Assembly: GCF_011777505.1 (NCBI RefSeq)
Contig: NZ_JAATJT010000001.1
Location: 1,426,001-1,490,000 of the forward strand
Source of the DNA: Gaetbulibacter sp. S0825
Lineage (GTDB): Bacteria; Bacteroidota; Bacteroidia; Flavobacteriales; Flavobacteriaceae
Direction: 5' to 3'
DNA length: 64,000 bases
Below, in pieces: positions 37,701 through 45,888 of this stretch. The notes beneath the pieces were generated by a model. It was not told the DNA's origin. It ran no database searches and saw only the letters and a program-made list of their open reading frames with translations. Each line of letters starts with the position of its first letter. Positions within the stretch are counted from its first letter, which is position 1. The translations under genes were made by a program, and so were the position numbers.

Positions 37701-39582
37701 GATTAGTATGAAGAACTATTTGTACAATAGAAAAACAACCAGTCGTATCATCTTCAATTCTTATGTAAAGATTTTGAGTATTGGCAGTAATATTTTCATA
37801 GTTTGAAGCATCTGCTATTGGGTTTGTACCATTAGTAGCATCAGCATTAGTTGTATGAAATGTTACTGTAACACCAGTTAATCCTTGTAATAAATCAGGA
37901 ATGACTTCAGTTAGATCAAAAAAGGCAAACCCATCATCATCGTTATCACAAGCATTTATAGGTGGTAAGTTGTGGTTTACCACTGGTCTGTCTTGCACAA
38001 TAATAAAGATGTCTGTTGTGCTTACACATCCTGTATTGGTGTCAATAACTCTTACAAAAAGCTGTTCAGATTGTTGTGTGTTTACGTAAGGTGACGGAAT
38101 GGCATTTATACCATTATCCGCATCATTCTGTGTAAAATGATAAGTAACATTTAAATTTGGATTTCCTTGGGTAATCTCGTTATCTGCTTGTGTTAAATCT
38201 ATTTGTGTGGAACCATCGGCTATGGCATCATCACATAACCTAATTGGTGTTGGGTCTACAATATTTGGTAATGGGTTCACCACTAAATTGAAGTTAGTAT
38301 ATGCCATGCATCCACTATTTATGTCTTCAATCCTCACAAAAATTGGTTGTGGGTTTACGGTATTTTGAATTGGAACTAGAATTGCATTTACGTTATTTTG
38401 AGCATCAGCATTAGTTAAATGGTAGGATATACTGTAAGTTCCTGGTGCAACTGCATTAGTAATTTCATTATCCTTTGTTGAAAGGTTAAAAATTTCGATA
38501 CCATCTTCATTTGCATCATCACATAATTCATAATTGGTTATTGGACTTACTGTTTGCTCGGAGCTTAAATTGATTACTACGGTATCTTCAATGACACAAT
38601 TGGTAGCGTTTAAGGGTATGGTAATTTTAACTCTGTAACTTCCTGAAGTATTAACTGTAAGCGTGCTATTTGTTTCGATTGGTAGTAATACACCATTTGC
38701 ATACCAAGAATAAGTAGCTAATGGATTTTGAATATCACCATTAATTGTATAATCTTCAGCACATGTACTGATGTCTGGGCCTAGATTTACAGTTGGGTTA
38801 AAACTGTTGGCCTCAATAAATACAGCCGAATCATAATTTTCATCATTTTGATCTGCAATGACCAACTTTATTCTATAAAGTACATTAGGGTTAATATTAG
38901 CCGTAGCTGTCAATACGGTTGTTCTACCATTAAAATTGGTGTCTCCCATACTGTAGCCATCAAAATATTGTTCGTTTTCAGCAGGACAAAATCCTACTAT
39001 TTCATCATGAACAGTATTGGTGTTTACTGGTGTATTAGTTTCTGGTACTAAGGCAATGTTTGTATATGGGTTAGTTGTACCTGCTTCTTTAATTAAAAAT
39101 GCAAAGCCATCAGAATATTCACATGGGAAGTTGCCAAAATATTCTTCGGATGCTAATATGTAATTAAATTGGATTAAATTAGAAATGGACACAAAGTCAA
39201 ATTCTATAGAAGTGGCATTATGTGTGTCTGTAATACCTAAAGCTGTTTCTAAATCGGTATCTGTTCCCCAAGTTAATTCACCTTCATTTAGAATATTGAT
39301 ATTGGTTGTATTTCCAGCAGAATTTGCATTTCCTGTAGATAGCATAATGCCATTCTCAAAAGGAAAGTTCGTGTTAGCACGTTCAAAATACCCAAAACTT
39401 GAGAATCCATTAACACTTCCGTTTACTGATGATGAAATATTGGTTATTTCTACACAGCCTTCGGCTAAATTATTTTCAATTAATGTTTGTACGGATTGAG
39501 AATTATCAACTGAGATTTTTTGCGAATATGCAAAATTGCATAATAGCAAACATAGGAGGGAGGTTAAGTAGGTTATTCTCAT
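34753..39582 (-). CDS. Giant secreted T9SS type B protein with eleven Cys-Asp repeats
   Basis: Surface or secreted protein of 1609 residues, same architecture as its downstream neighbour but much longer. Signal peptide 1-20; choice-of-anchor L domain about 25-270 (EEYFGNFPCEYSDGFAFL, NIALVPETNTPV, DSAVFIEANSF); an Ig-like module; then eleven tandem repeats of about 90 residues (roughly 349-1385). Each starts with a C-D-x-D/N-x-D-G-x-x-x-F-D-L-like motif and has a second Cys near its end, usually in TGC. After them come the LWSTGETT Ig-like module and a type B sorting domain (FMTPNGDGYFDTW, FDRYGKQ, GWDGTYNG, MPANDYWF, ends RR). An adhesin or matrix role is an inference. Confidence 0.85.
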   Translation of the reverse strand: MRITYLTSLLCLLLCNFAYSQKISVDNSQSVQTLIENNLAEGCVEITNISSSVNGSVNGFSSFGYFERANTNFPFENGIMLSTGNANSAGNTTNINILNEGELTWGTDTDLETALGITDTHNATSIEFDFVSISNLIQFNYILASEEYFGNFPCEYSDGFAFLIKEAGTTNPYTNIALVPETNTPVNTNTVHDEIVGFCPAENEQYFDGYSMGDTNFNGRTTVLTATANINPNVLYRIKLVIADQNDENYDSAVFIEANSFNPTVNLGPDISTCAEDYTINGDIQNPLATYSWYANGVLLPIETNSTLTVNTSGSYRVKITIPLNATNCVIEDTVVINLSSEQTVSPITNYELCDDANEDGIEIFNLSTKDNEITNAVAPGTYSISYHLTNADAQNNVNAILVPIQNTVNPQPIFVRIEDINSGCMAYTNFNLVVNPLPNIVDPTPIRLCDDAIADGSTQIDLTQADNEITQGNPNLNVTYHFTQNDADNGINAIPSPYVNTQQSEQLFVRVIDTNTGCVSTTDIFIIVQDRPVVNHNLPPINACDNDDDGFAFFDLTEVIPDLLQGLTGVTVTFHTTNADATNGTNPIADASNYENITANTQNLYIRIEDDTTGCFSIVQIVLHTNLLNTGTLIQDFETCDDSSGDGIESFDLLDIASTIVNNLADTNIAFYETQDDMDNNVNPIDQNVPYIVSNSPHPIFIKIENDNCDYQSQINLIVNPPITLVPVATIDYCDTDDDGYVSIDLGSLDSLVNNGYSGVSVQYYLSQTDADNNSNALTPFYTNTTSLQTFYARVTDNITGCFNTIPFDVNVIPAPTVNSPIEIIICDDDQDAFSIINLDALIPSIVSSTTDLTISFHTTLNDLHNNSNQIITTSAFNATNQTIYTRVESTITGCYAIAEIPVIINTLPVFTAISNYENCETDGDQTADFLFNTKDAEILNGQTGKQVLYFETEQDAINRTNSIDKNSNYTNTSSPQTIYARVENNTDQSCYGTSSFTIEVGSVPLFNPPTNFIVCDDISNDGLETFDLNQKTIEISQGSPETLSITYYTSLADAENLQNEIDTNYTNITNPQQIYARIENGTYCHAIAEFGLNVIQVPTVNLPSTLTTCDIDYDGISTFDLTVAEFEILDVRNSGITITYFESSETLESNTNTITNPETYSNISNPQTVYVKVENTLSNCYVAIPLELEVNLPPTINTIPTIEICDNDADTFDLNEATHTLFSDTTNTQITYHLNLADAQSNQNHIGNTYNYTSANQTLYVRAENTATNCVAISSFDLVVYQNPIANTPPNLQACDDDYDFALLFDLSQQTAIVLGGQNPSNYTVTYHETHLDAENGEYAISNLNYEAVDGQEIHVRLENNTTGCFDTTSFFTIVHRKPVVEIPQQTICLDNFPLTVIAGDIVAGDTYLWSTGETTSEIDINQIGQYWVTVTTPNGCTTTTAFDVIESEQATIEVTETVDFSDPNNITVTISGIGNYMYVLDDGEPQDSNVFQNVSLGYHIITIIDLNGCASISKEVVVIDTPKFMTPNGDGYFDTWHISGVEHLSGTTISIFDRYGKQMTFLTSETEGWDGTYNGLNMPANDYWFVANVKQNGVEFQVKGHFALRR

Positions 39583-39762
39583 TTCTAAGGTTTATATCAT
39601 AGCTTAAAAAGTTTGGGTTTTAAAAGCTATAGATTGTGATTTGGATTTAGGTGGTGAAAATAGGAATTAAATAGATGAAATACCAAAAATAATCGATTAA
39701 ATGCATTGTTATGATTGAAAAACCCTACAAAATGATTAATCAAGTAAAAAATAGAAATGTTT

Positions 39763-42468
39763 TTAACGTTTTAAAGTAAAGTGGCTTTTAAAAATGCGCC
39801 CATCTTGAAGTTTTACATGAAACCAATAGTCGCTAGAAGGTAGCATTTGACCATTAAAAGTACCATCCCACCCTTTATCTTGCGGACTTAATTCTTTTAA
39901 AAACTTACCATAGCGGTCAAAAATATAGATAACACTTTCAGCTTGAGAAGGATCGGTAATTCCATAGATTTGCCAAGTATCATTATAACCATCATTATTA
40001 GGTGTAAAGAATTTTGGGAATCCGATTACAGCAACATTATCTTCTACAATTCCACAGTTGTTTTTGTCTCTTATAAAAACTGTATGAAAACCAGGAGCCA
40101 TATTTTGGAATAAGTTACTATCTTGGTATGGGCCATAAATATTATCAATGGCATATTCATAATCTCCTTCACCAGATACTAAAATAGTAATTGTGTTATT
40201 TGACCTAGCATCTTCAACTACAATATTTTCAATAGTCGCAATATTTGAAGGCAATACATTAATTGTTCTAACTTTATTACAGTTATTAGTGTTAGTTACT
40301 GTTACTGTATAGACTCCAGGAGCATTAATACTAATTTCTTGAGTGGTTTCGCCAGTAGACCATAGGTATGTAAAATCACTAGGCGAATTGTTTATTAATC
40401 CAGCATCTAAAGTTATGAGTTGCGGATAGAAGTTTAAACAATAGATAGTTTCTAATTCTACTTCTATATTTGGTAATTCAAGCACAACTAACTCTATTTC
40501 TGAAATTCCGAAACACGCATTATTATTTTCAACCCTTGCATAAATAGTTTGATTATATGGAGTAGTATTAGTAAAGGTATTTCCTAGTTCACTTCGTTCT
40601 AGAAGTGAGTCTTCATAAGAACGATAATATTTTACTGTTAAGGTGGGCGGTAATCCATTTAAAATCTCATTGTTTGTTTGAGTTAGATTAAAATTATAAT
40701 AACCGTCTTCGTTTCCATCATCATCACATTGAATGAGTTTAGCGTTGTTTGCGTCTGTTGCGGTCACATCTAAGTAAAGTTCAGTTAGAGTACTGCATCC
40801 TGTGAGATTATCAAACACTTTTACATAAATTGTTTGCGGATTAGCGATGTTGTTATATGCTGCTCCATCAATATCATTTTGTTCATTTTGAGCATCTAAT
40901 AAAGATTCATAAAATCTAGTAAATCTGTTAGGAACACCTCCAGTTAAATCATCATTTGCTTCATTAAGATTAAATAGTGTAAAACCATCAGGATTTCCAT
41001 CTTCATCACATTGAAATAAACTCGTTGGGAATGCTTCAGGATTAGGTGAATATATTACGTAAGCCTCACCTTCAATAGCACAATCACCATTGTTTGGATC
41101 GATGTATAGCTGGTAATGTCCACCTTGATTAATATCTAGAAAGTAATTGGTATTGGGTAAGACCACACCATCTCTATACCAAGTATATGTTGCTCCTATC
41201 AAATCTTCGGCAGTTAATCTGTAATTATCACCTTCACATAAATTAAGATTAGTGGCACTCACATTATTTCTTATAATATCTATTTGTGTATTAAATAATG
41301 ATTGGATAAAGGGAGGTAGTCCTTGTGACGAATTATTAGGAGCAAGACTCACTGCATTATGTTGATAGTTACAGGCTGCACCTATATTGTTTGGGCTGTT
41401 AATAACGCCTAAATATGGTAAACCTTGTGAATAAGTAGCCGATAAAGCTCTGTAGATTTTTCCATTAGGTCCCAATTGAAGCCCACCTCTGTAAAGTGCT
41501 CTATCATCTACTGTATATGCACTTGCTTGTATGTCTGGAGCTAGTAAATTAAACTGAGTTAATGTAGAACGATGATTAGCAGGATTATTACCTTCACCTT
41601 GATTATCTGGATCAAAAAAATCATTAGATGAATGTACATAAAGTAATTCACTGTTAGGTGAAAACTCTACACCATAAGCTAATGCACTGTTTGAATTTAT
41701 ATATAGTTGTTGTTGGTTACTTACAATTCCTGTTGCAGAATCAAAATCGTATAAATACAATCCGCTTTGCACATTGGCAGAAACCATTGTATTTCCGTCA
41801 GGAGATAATTTTAAATAACCTCGTTTATCAAAAACATTTAAATTATTAAAAGTAGAAGTTACTGGTGTTGTATTTACGCCACTGTTATTTACTTCAAAGG
41901 CATGATAAGAGTTTATTGGTCCCAAGCCACCATTTTCTGAAGCTAGTGTAATTACCCAAATAGATTTGGTTACACAATCTTTTATTACAGCTGAAATTTT
42001 TTCACTACAAAATTCAAGAAGGTTTACGTTCTTATTGGTAACACTTCCAAGGCCTCCTGCTAAAGTCATATCGACAACAGAGTAGTTTAAGCCAAAATCA
42101 TTACCATCAAGTCTATTATCTACAGTAAACACATAATAAATATTTACATCATCAGGTTTTGGAACAATTAGAGCAGATTGTGTGCTTGATGAATCTCCAA
42201 ATAATCCAGACCCATTTTGCATTACTTGATGGTTTCTATTATAAACTATAGAGCCATCTGTATAAAAAAGTAAATTACCATCTTCGTCAGAAATAGACGT
42301 CGAGCCTTCGTTTGTGCTTAAACTTCCATTATTAACCGAGTTAACGGTACCATTAGCAACATCAAATTTAATCCCAGCACCATAACCAAAATACCAATTT
42401 GCAGCTTGGTTTTGAGCCCATAATTGGGCACACAAAGTGAGGGAAAGGATTAAAAATATCTTTTTCAT
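39763..42468 (-). CDS. Secreted T9SS type B protein with N-terminal beta-propeller
   Basis: Third T9SS type B protein, 901 residues. Signal peptide 1-18 (CAQLWAQ). In place of the anchor-L domain it has a WD40/propeller-like domain to about residue 390 (NWYFGYGAGIKFD, SALIVPKPDDVNIYYVFTVDN, KLSPDGNTMVSANVQSG, GGLQLGPNGKIYRA). An Ig-like module, two Cys-Asp repeats (LFQCDEDGNPDGFTLF and LIQCDDDGNEDGYYNF), the LWSTGETT module and the sorting domain (FFTPNNDGYNDTW, FDRYGKF, GWDGTFNG, LPSSDYWF, ends KR) follow. The C-terminal 230 residues are closely similar to those of the 773-residue neighbour, so the tails are paralogous. It follows the ABC permease gene by 25 bases. Confidence 0.85.
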   Translation of the reverse strand: MKKIFLILSLTLCAQLWAQNQAANWYFGYGAGIKFDVANGTVNSVNNGSLSTNEGSTSISDEDGNLLFYTDGSIVYNRNHQVMQNGSGLFGDSSSTQSALIVPKPDDVNIYYVFTVDNRLDGNDFGLNYSVVDMTLAGGLGSVTNKNVNLLEFCSEKISAVIKDCVTKSIWVITLASENGGLGPINSYHAFEVNNSGVNTTPVTSTFNNLNVFDKRGYLKLSPDGNTMVSANVQSGLYLYDFDSATGIVSNQQQLYINSNSALAYGVEFSPNSELLYVHSSNDFFDPDNQGEGNNPANHRSTLTQFNLLAPDIQASAYTVDDRALYRGGLQLGPNGKIYRALSATYSQGLPYLGVINSPNNIGAACNYQHNAVSLAPNNSSQGLPPFIQSLFNTQIDIIRNNVSATNLNLCEGDNYRLTAEDLIGATYTWYRDGVVLPNTNYFLDINQGGHYQLYIDPNNGDCAIEGEAYVIYSPNPEAFPTSLFQCDEDGNPDGFTLFNLNEANDDLTGGVPNRFTRFYESLLDAQNEQNDIDGAAYNNIANPQTIYVKVFDNLTGCSTLTELYLDVTATDANNAKLIQCDDDGNEDGYYNFNLTQTNNEILNGLPPTLTVKYYRSYEDSLLERSELGNTFTNTTPYNQTIYARVENNNACFGISEIELVVLELPNIEVELETIYCLNFYPQLITLDAGLINNSPSDFTYLWSTGETTQEISINAPGVYTVTVTNTNNCNKVRTINVLPSNIATIENIVVEDARSNNTITILVSGEGDYEYAIDNIYGPYQDSNLFQNMAPGFHTVFIRDKNNCGIVEDNVAVIGFPKFFTPNNDGYNDTWQIYGITDPSQAESVIYIFDRYGKFLKELSPQDKGWDGTFNGQMLPSSDYWFHVKLQDGRIFKSHFTLKR

Positions 42469-42489
42469 TTATAAGCAATTGCTTATAAA
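42468..42489. repeat. 22-base perfect palindrome before T9SS gene
   Basis: TTTATAAGCAA followed directly by its reverse complement TTGCTTATAAA, with no loop. It covers the region from the first base of the T9SS gene's ATG to a few bases from the ABC permease stop, where the ribosome-binding site should be. It lacks a T run and so is not a terminator. Confidence 0.7.
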
Positions 42490-42493
42490 GATA

Positions 42494-43318
42494 TTATAAA
42501 TCTCGCTTTTTTAATAATCTATACGATAAAAATACAAATAAAGCTGTCCACCCAAGTACAATTACTATCTCGTACCAATGTACAGCGTAGTCATGAAGGA
42601 ACTCTTCTTTGTCAGGTATTTTAGAGGCTGCAATTCTTAACCCAGGCTGATCTATCAATTTATACATTGATTTTAATGGAAAGAAATTTTGGACTTTAGT
42701 AGCAATATCATCATTGGTTTTCCAAAGCACAACCAAATATATAATCCACTCTAATATAAATTCAACAAATAAGAATGCCAAAGCAAAAGCTGATCTTTTG
42801 GCAAGTACAGCCAAGAATAGACACAAGGAGAAAAATCCAACCAATTTAATAAAATATGCTAGTAAAAATTCAGTTTCCGAAAGGACAATGCCAATCTCGG
42901 TATAGCTAGAATAAATAAAACCTAAGATTAAACCAATTATAAAAATTATTATGGTAGATACTAGAGAGATAAATATTATTGCATAAAATTTTGATAGGAT
43001 AAATTCCTTTTTGCTTAAGCCATCAATTAAATTTTGCTTGATGGTTTTATTACTGTACTCATTACCTATCATACTCACTACAACAATAGCAAAGAAAAAT
43101 TTAAAATTGGCAGCAAAATAAGTAGTTAAATGCCAAACAATAGGAAAATTGTAAATGCCTAATTCACCTAATTCTAAAGTGAAAAAGCCAAAGAAATTGA
43201 TTTTTATTGCGGATAATAATATTACCAAAAGAGGTAAAACAAATGATATAAATATGAGAACCTTACTCGTTCTATTGAGTAATAATTTTTGTAATTCTAG
43301 TTGTAATAGACGTACCAT
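42494..43318 (-). CDS. ABC-2 type transporter permease
   Basis: Membrane subunit of an ABC-2 type exporter, 274 residues with about six transmembrane segments (for example 20-40, 65-80, 100-120, 125-150, 170-195, 250-268). The N-terminus VRLLQLELQKLLLNRTSKVL is a typical cytosolic start for this family, followed by FISFVLPLLVILLSAI. It is 14 bases downstream of the ATP-binding subunit and should form a heterodimer with it. The cargo is unknown; permeases of this kind often serve peptide or antibiotic export or envelope maintenance. Confidence 0.82.
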   Translation of the reverse strand: MVRLLQLELQKLLLNRTSKVLIFISFVLPLLVILLSAIKINFFGFFTLELGELGIYNFPIVWHLTTYFAANFKFFFAIVVVSMIGNEYSNKTIKQNLIDGLSKKEFILSKFYAIIFISLVSTIIIFIIGLILGFIYSSYTEIGIVLSETEFLLAYFIKLVGFFSLCLFLAVLAKRSAFALAFLFVEFILEWIIYLVVLWKTNDDIATKVQNFFPLKSMYKLIDQPGLRIAASKIPDKEEFLHDYAVHWYEIVIVLGWTALFVFLSYRLLKKRDL

Positions 43319-43332
43319 GTGATTTTGATTGA

Positions 43333-44229
43333 TTAGTTATTATCAGTTAATTGAAGGAATTGTTCTTCTAGGCTTTGTTTACGTTTCACTAAATGTGACA
43401 GTGTGATACCTTTGTCGAACATTAACTTGTTAAAAGCTGATGATTCCATTGGATTGTTTAAAAAAGCTGTGATTAATCCATCCTCTACCTTAATCTTTCC
43501 AAAGGACTCATCCTTTTCAAGAATTTTAATCAACTCATCGTGCTTGTCTGTTTTTAATTCAAAGAAACCATGACTTGAAATCATCTCATCAACTCTCCCT
43601 GAATAAAGCTTTTCACCTTTACGCAAAACAACCACATGTGTGCATACTTTTTCAACTTCGTCCAATAAGTGAGAAGCTAATAGTATAGTGGTACCATCAT
43701 TTGCTATATCTTTAATAATTTGCCTAATTTGATGTATACCTTGAGGATCAAGCCCATTTGTTGGTTCGTCCAGAATTAAAATTTCTGGATCATTTAATAA
43801 GGCAGAGGCGATTGCTAAACGTTGTTTCATACCTAAAGAATAAGTTTTAAACTTACTCCCTTTACGATCGGTTAAACCAACAATTTCTAACTTTTCATCT
43901 ATTTTACTAATATCAACTCCCTTTATCTTACATACCAATCTAAGATTATCATAACCAGACATGTATGGATAGAAGTTTGGATTTTCAATGATAGCGCCAA
44001 CTTTTTTTAGTGCATCGTGAGTTGTTATGCTGCCATCAAACCAATGAAAGTCTCCTGATGTTTTATTTACAACATTTAACACGACTCCTAATGTTGTGGA
44101 TTTCCCACTTCCGTTAGGACCAAGTATACCATAAACGTTGCCTTTATTAATTGTGAAAGAAAGATCTTTAACTGCAGTTAGGTAACCAAATTTCTTTGTA
44201 AGGTTATTAATTGTTAAAATAGATTCCAA
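43333..44229 (-). CDS. ABC transporter ATP-binding protein
   Basis: ATPase subunit of an ABC-2 exporter, 298 residues. Walker A is GPNGSGKST (37-45), the signature is YSLGMKQRL near residue 134, Walker B is ILILDEPTNGLDP near residue 155, and the switch His is in LLASHLLDEVEK. The C-terminal 90 residues are the accessory domain seen in BcrA-like exporters. A TAGCTTTG box lies 54 bases upstream of the ATG. It is followed after 14 bases by its permease. Gliding-type GldA is an alternative label but no GldF/GldG partners are nearby. Confidence 0.88.
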   Translation of the reverse strand: MESILTINNLTKKFGYLTAVKDLSFTINKGNVYGILGPNGSGKSTTLGVVLNVVNKTSGDFHWFDGSITTHDALKKVGAIIENPNFYPYMSGYDNLRLVCKIKGVDISKIDEKLEIVGLTDRKGSKFKTYSLGMKQRLAIASALLNDPEILILDEPTNGLDPQGIHQIRQIIKDIANDGTTILLASHLLDEVEKVCTHVVVLRKGEKLYSGRVDEMISSHGFFELKTDKHDELIKILEKDESFGKIKVEDGLITAFLNNPMESSAFNKLMFDKGITLSHLVKRKQSLEEQFLQLTDNN

Positions 44230-44283
44230 AATGTAATGATTGATTAGTTATAAGAGTAAGACGATAAAACCCTAAAGTTGTTA

Positions 44284-44291
44284 CAAAGCTA
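44284..44291 (-). promoter_or_regulatory. Bacteroidetes -7 box (TAGCTTTG) for ABC transporter operon
   Basis: Exact TAnnTTTG on the minus strand, 54 bases before the ATP-binding subunit start. Confidence 0.5.
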
Positions 44292-44320
44292 TTTAAACAA
44301 TAAATATTTTTAGAATAGGA

Positions 44321-44827
44321 TTAATTCCAATTCTCATTAAAATCTAAGTCTTCGTAATCGTCAATATTTAGATGATTATCAAAATCATCCAACTCATCTG
44401 TTTCAAAAGATTTTTCTGGCGCTTCGTTTGGTATTTGACCATGAACATACATAAGGTTGGGATAATCCATACCTTCAGCAACTTCTACAATTTCGCCTAG
44501 TTCCACCAAAAATGTCCACATACTTAAGAAATCGTAAACATAAATGAGTTTTGTTTTCGTGTCGTCAACTACATCTTCCAACAAAGTTTCATTCATGAGC
44601 TTTACGGAGTTTATGCCTTCACTCATGTCAAAAAGTGAGATTTCTTCACCTTGATTCCATTCATCGTCACTTATGTAAAATGAAGCCATTTCGGTACCAT
44701 CAAATCCAAAAGATTGCGTAATCGTATTATGCAAATCCTCTAAAGTATCTGTCTTTCTAATTTCAATATCTCTAAAAATATCGTCTTCAGTGTCATTGTC
44801 AAGTATGATTCTAAATCTATAAATCAT
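44321..44827 (-). CDS. Plasmid pRiA4b ORF-3-like protein
   Basis: A 168-residue protein of the pRiA4b ORF-3 (IS1096 TnpR-like) fold. The start YRFRIILDNDTEDDIFRDIEI and the following LEDLHNTITQSFGFDG then FYISDDEW match the usual N-terminal ferredoxin-like domain of this family. The second half is very acidic (FETDELDDFDNHLNI), which is common in flavobacterial members. Despite the family name there is no transposase, inverted repeat or other mobile sequence around it, and it has its own -7 box, so it looks like a resident chromosomal gene. Function unknown. Confidence 0.72.
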   Translation of the reverse strand: MIYRFRIILDNDTEDDIFRDIEIRKTDTLEDLHNTITQSFGFDGTEMASFYISDDEWNQGEEISLFDMSEGINSVKLMNETLLEDVVDDTKTKLIYVYDFLSMWTFLVELGEIVEVAEGMDYPNLMYVHGQIPNEAPEKSFETDELDDFDNHLNIDDYEDLDFNENWN

Positions 44828-44845
44828 GAATTATATTTCTTAATA

Positions 44846-44853
44846 CAAATTTA
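44846..44853 (-). promoter_or_regulatory. Bacteroidetes -7 box (TAAATTTG) for pRiA4b-like gene
   Basis: Exact TAnnTTTG on the minus strand, 18 bases before the start of the pRiA4b-like gene. Confidence 0.5.
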
Positions 44854-44865
44854 TCTAAAAATTTG

Positions 44866-45888
44866 TTATTTGCTAAATCGATGTAATACAAATGTCATTG
44901 CTGTTAACAGAAAAAATGCACCAATTTGATGGGAAACTCCAAGTAGAACTTTAGCCTTGTTTATTAATAAAATTGTAAGTACACCCAATAAAAATTGTAA
45001 TCCAACTAGGAATATGAGAGTATTAGTGCCTTTTTGTTGCACATTATCCAATTGTAATTTTCTTGTCTTGTTCCAAACCATGACTACAAGTATTACTACA
45101 ACATATGCTAACATACGATGTACAAACTGTACACCGCTTTTGCCTTCAATAAAGTTTTTAATAATTGGTGTTTGCTCAATATATACTGTTTTGTGCACGA
45201 ATTTGCCCTCACTCATCATTGGCCAGTGGTTATGTATAAAACCAGCATCTAATCCTGCAACAAAGGCGCCATAAATAATTTGAAGAAGAAGTACAGCAAG
45301 AGTTACTCTAATAAAGTTTCTCAATCGTTTATCAACTTCTTTTTTATTAGGAAAGATTAAGTCAAGAGCTACCCAAAAAGTATAGGCAAAGGTTATGAAA
45401 GCAGTTGTTAAATGTGCTGCTAACCTATAATGGCTTACATCTGGCCTATCAACTAATCCGCTTTTTACCATATACCATCCTAAAAATCCTTGGAAACCAC
45501 CAAGTATTAAGAGAATAATAGCTTTTTTAATTGTGGGTTTTGTAAGTTGTTTTCTTATTAAAAAATATAAAAATGGAATAACAAATACTAATCCAATAAA
45601 GCGACCAATTACGCGATGTAACCATTCCCAAAAATAAATATCTTTGAAATCCTGAAGCGTAAAGTGATTGTTGAGTTTTTGATATTCAGGATATTGCTTG
45701 TATAGATCAAAAGCTTCTTGCCATTCTACTTCGTTCATTGGCGGGATAGTACCAGAAATAAGCTTATAATTAGAAATGGATAATCCTGAATGAGTTAGCC
45801 TAGTAATACCACCAACGACTACCATTATAAAAATTAAAGCACAGCCAGTTAGTAACCAGTAGAATACTTTTTTATTATCTTTTTTCAT
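44866..45888 (-). CDS. ctaA: Heme A synthase (COX15/CtaA)
   Basis: Oxidises the heme O methyl group to give heme A for aa3-type terminal oxidases; integral inner-membrane enzyme. Eight hydrophobic segments are visible over 340 residues. The family motifs [16 protein letters not shown] (about 20-35), the heme-ligand His in [11 protein letters not shown] and [12 protein letters not shown], and FVHRMLAY and GVSHQIGAF in the second half are all present. Its start overlaps the end of the CCA-adding enzyme gene by 14 bases, so they are co-transcribed; there is no obvious functional link. Other heme/oxidase genes are not in the window. Confidence 0.92.
   Translation of the reverse strand: MKKDNKKVFYWLLTGCALIFIMVVVGGITRLTHSGLSISNYKLISGTIPPMNEVEWQEAFDLYKQYPEYQKLNNHFTLQDFKDIYFWEWLHRVIGRFIGLVFVIPFLYFLIRKQLTKPTIKKAIILLILGGFQGFLGWYMVKSGLVDRPDVSHYRLAAHLTTAFITFAYTFWVALDLIFPNKKEVDKRLRNFIRVTLAVLLLQIIYGAFVAGLDAGFIHNHWPMMSEGKFVHKTVYIEQTPIIKNFIEGKSGVQFVHRMLAYVVVILVVMVWNKTRKLQLDNVQQKGTNTLIFLVGLQFLLGVLTILLINKAKVLLGVSHQIGAFFLLTAMTFVLHRFSK

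Noticed and set aside
39185-39499. 104-residue plus-strand frame over the giant T9SS gene
   Set aside because: Antisense to the conserved anchor-L domain; no independent evidence.
43333-44229. GldA gliding-motility ATPase
   Set aside because: No GldF- or GldG-like gene follows; the partner is an ordinary ABC-2 permease, so a generic exporter call is safer.
44321-44827. Insertion sequence remnant at the pRiA4b-like gene
   Set aside because: No transposase fragment, terminal inverted repeats or target duplication could be seen around it.
44957-45274. 105-residue plus-strand frame over heme A synthase
   Set aside because: Antisense shadow of a well-conserved membrane enzyme.
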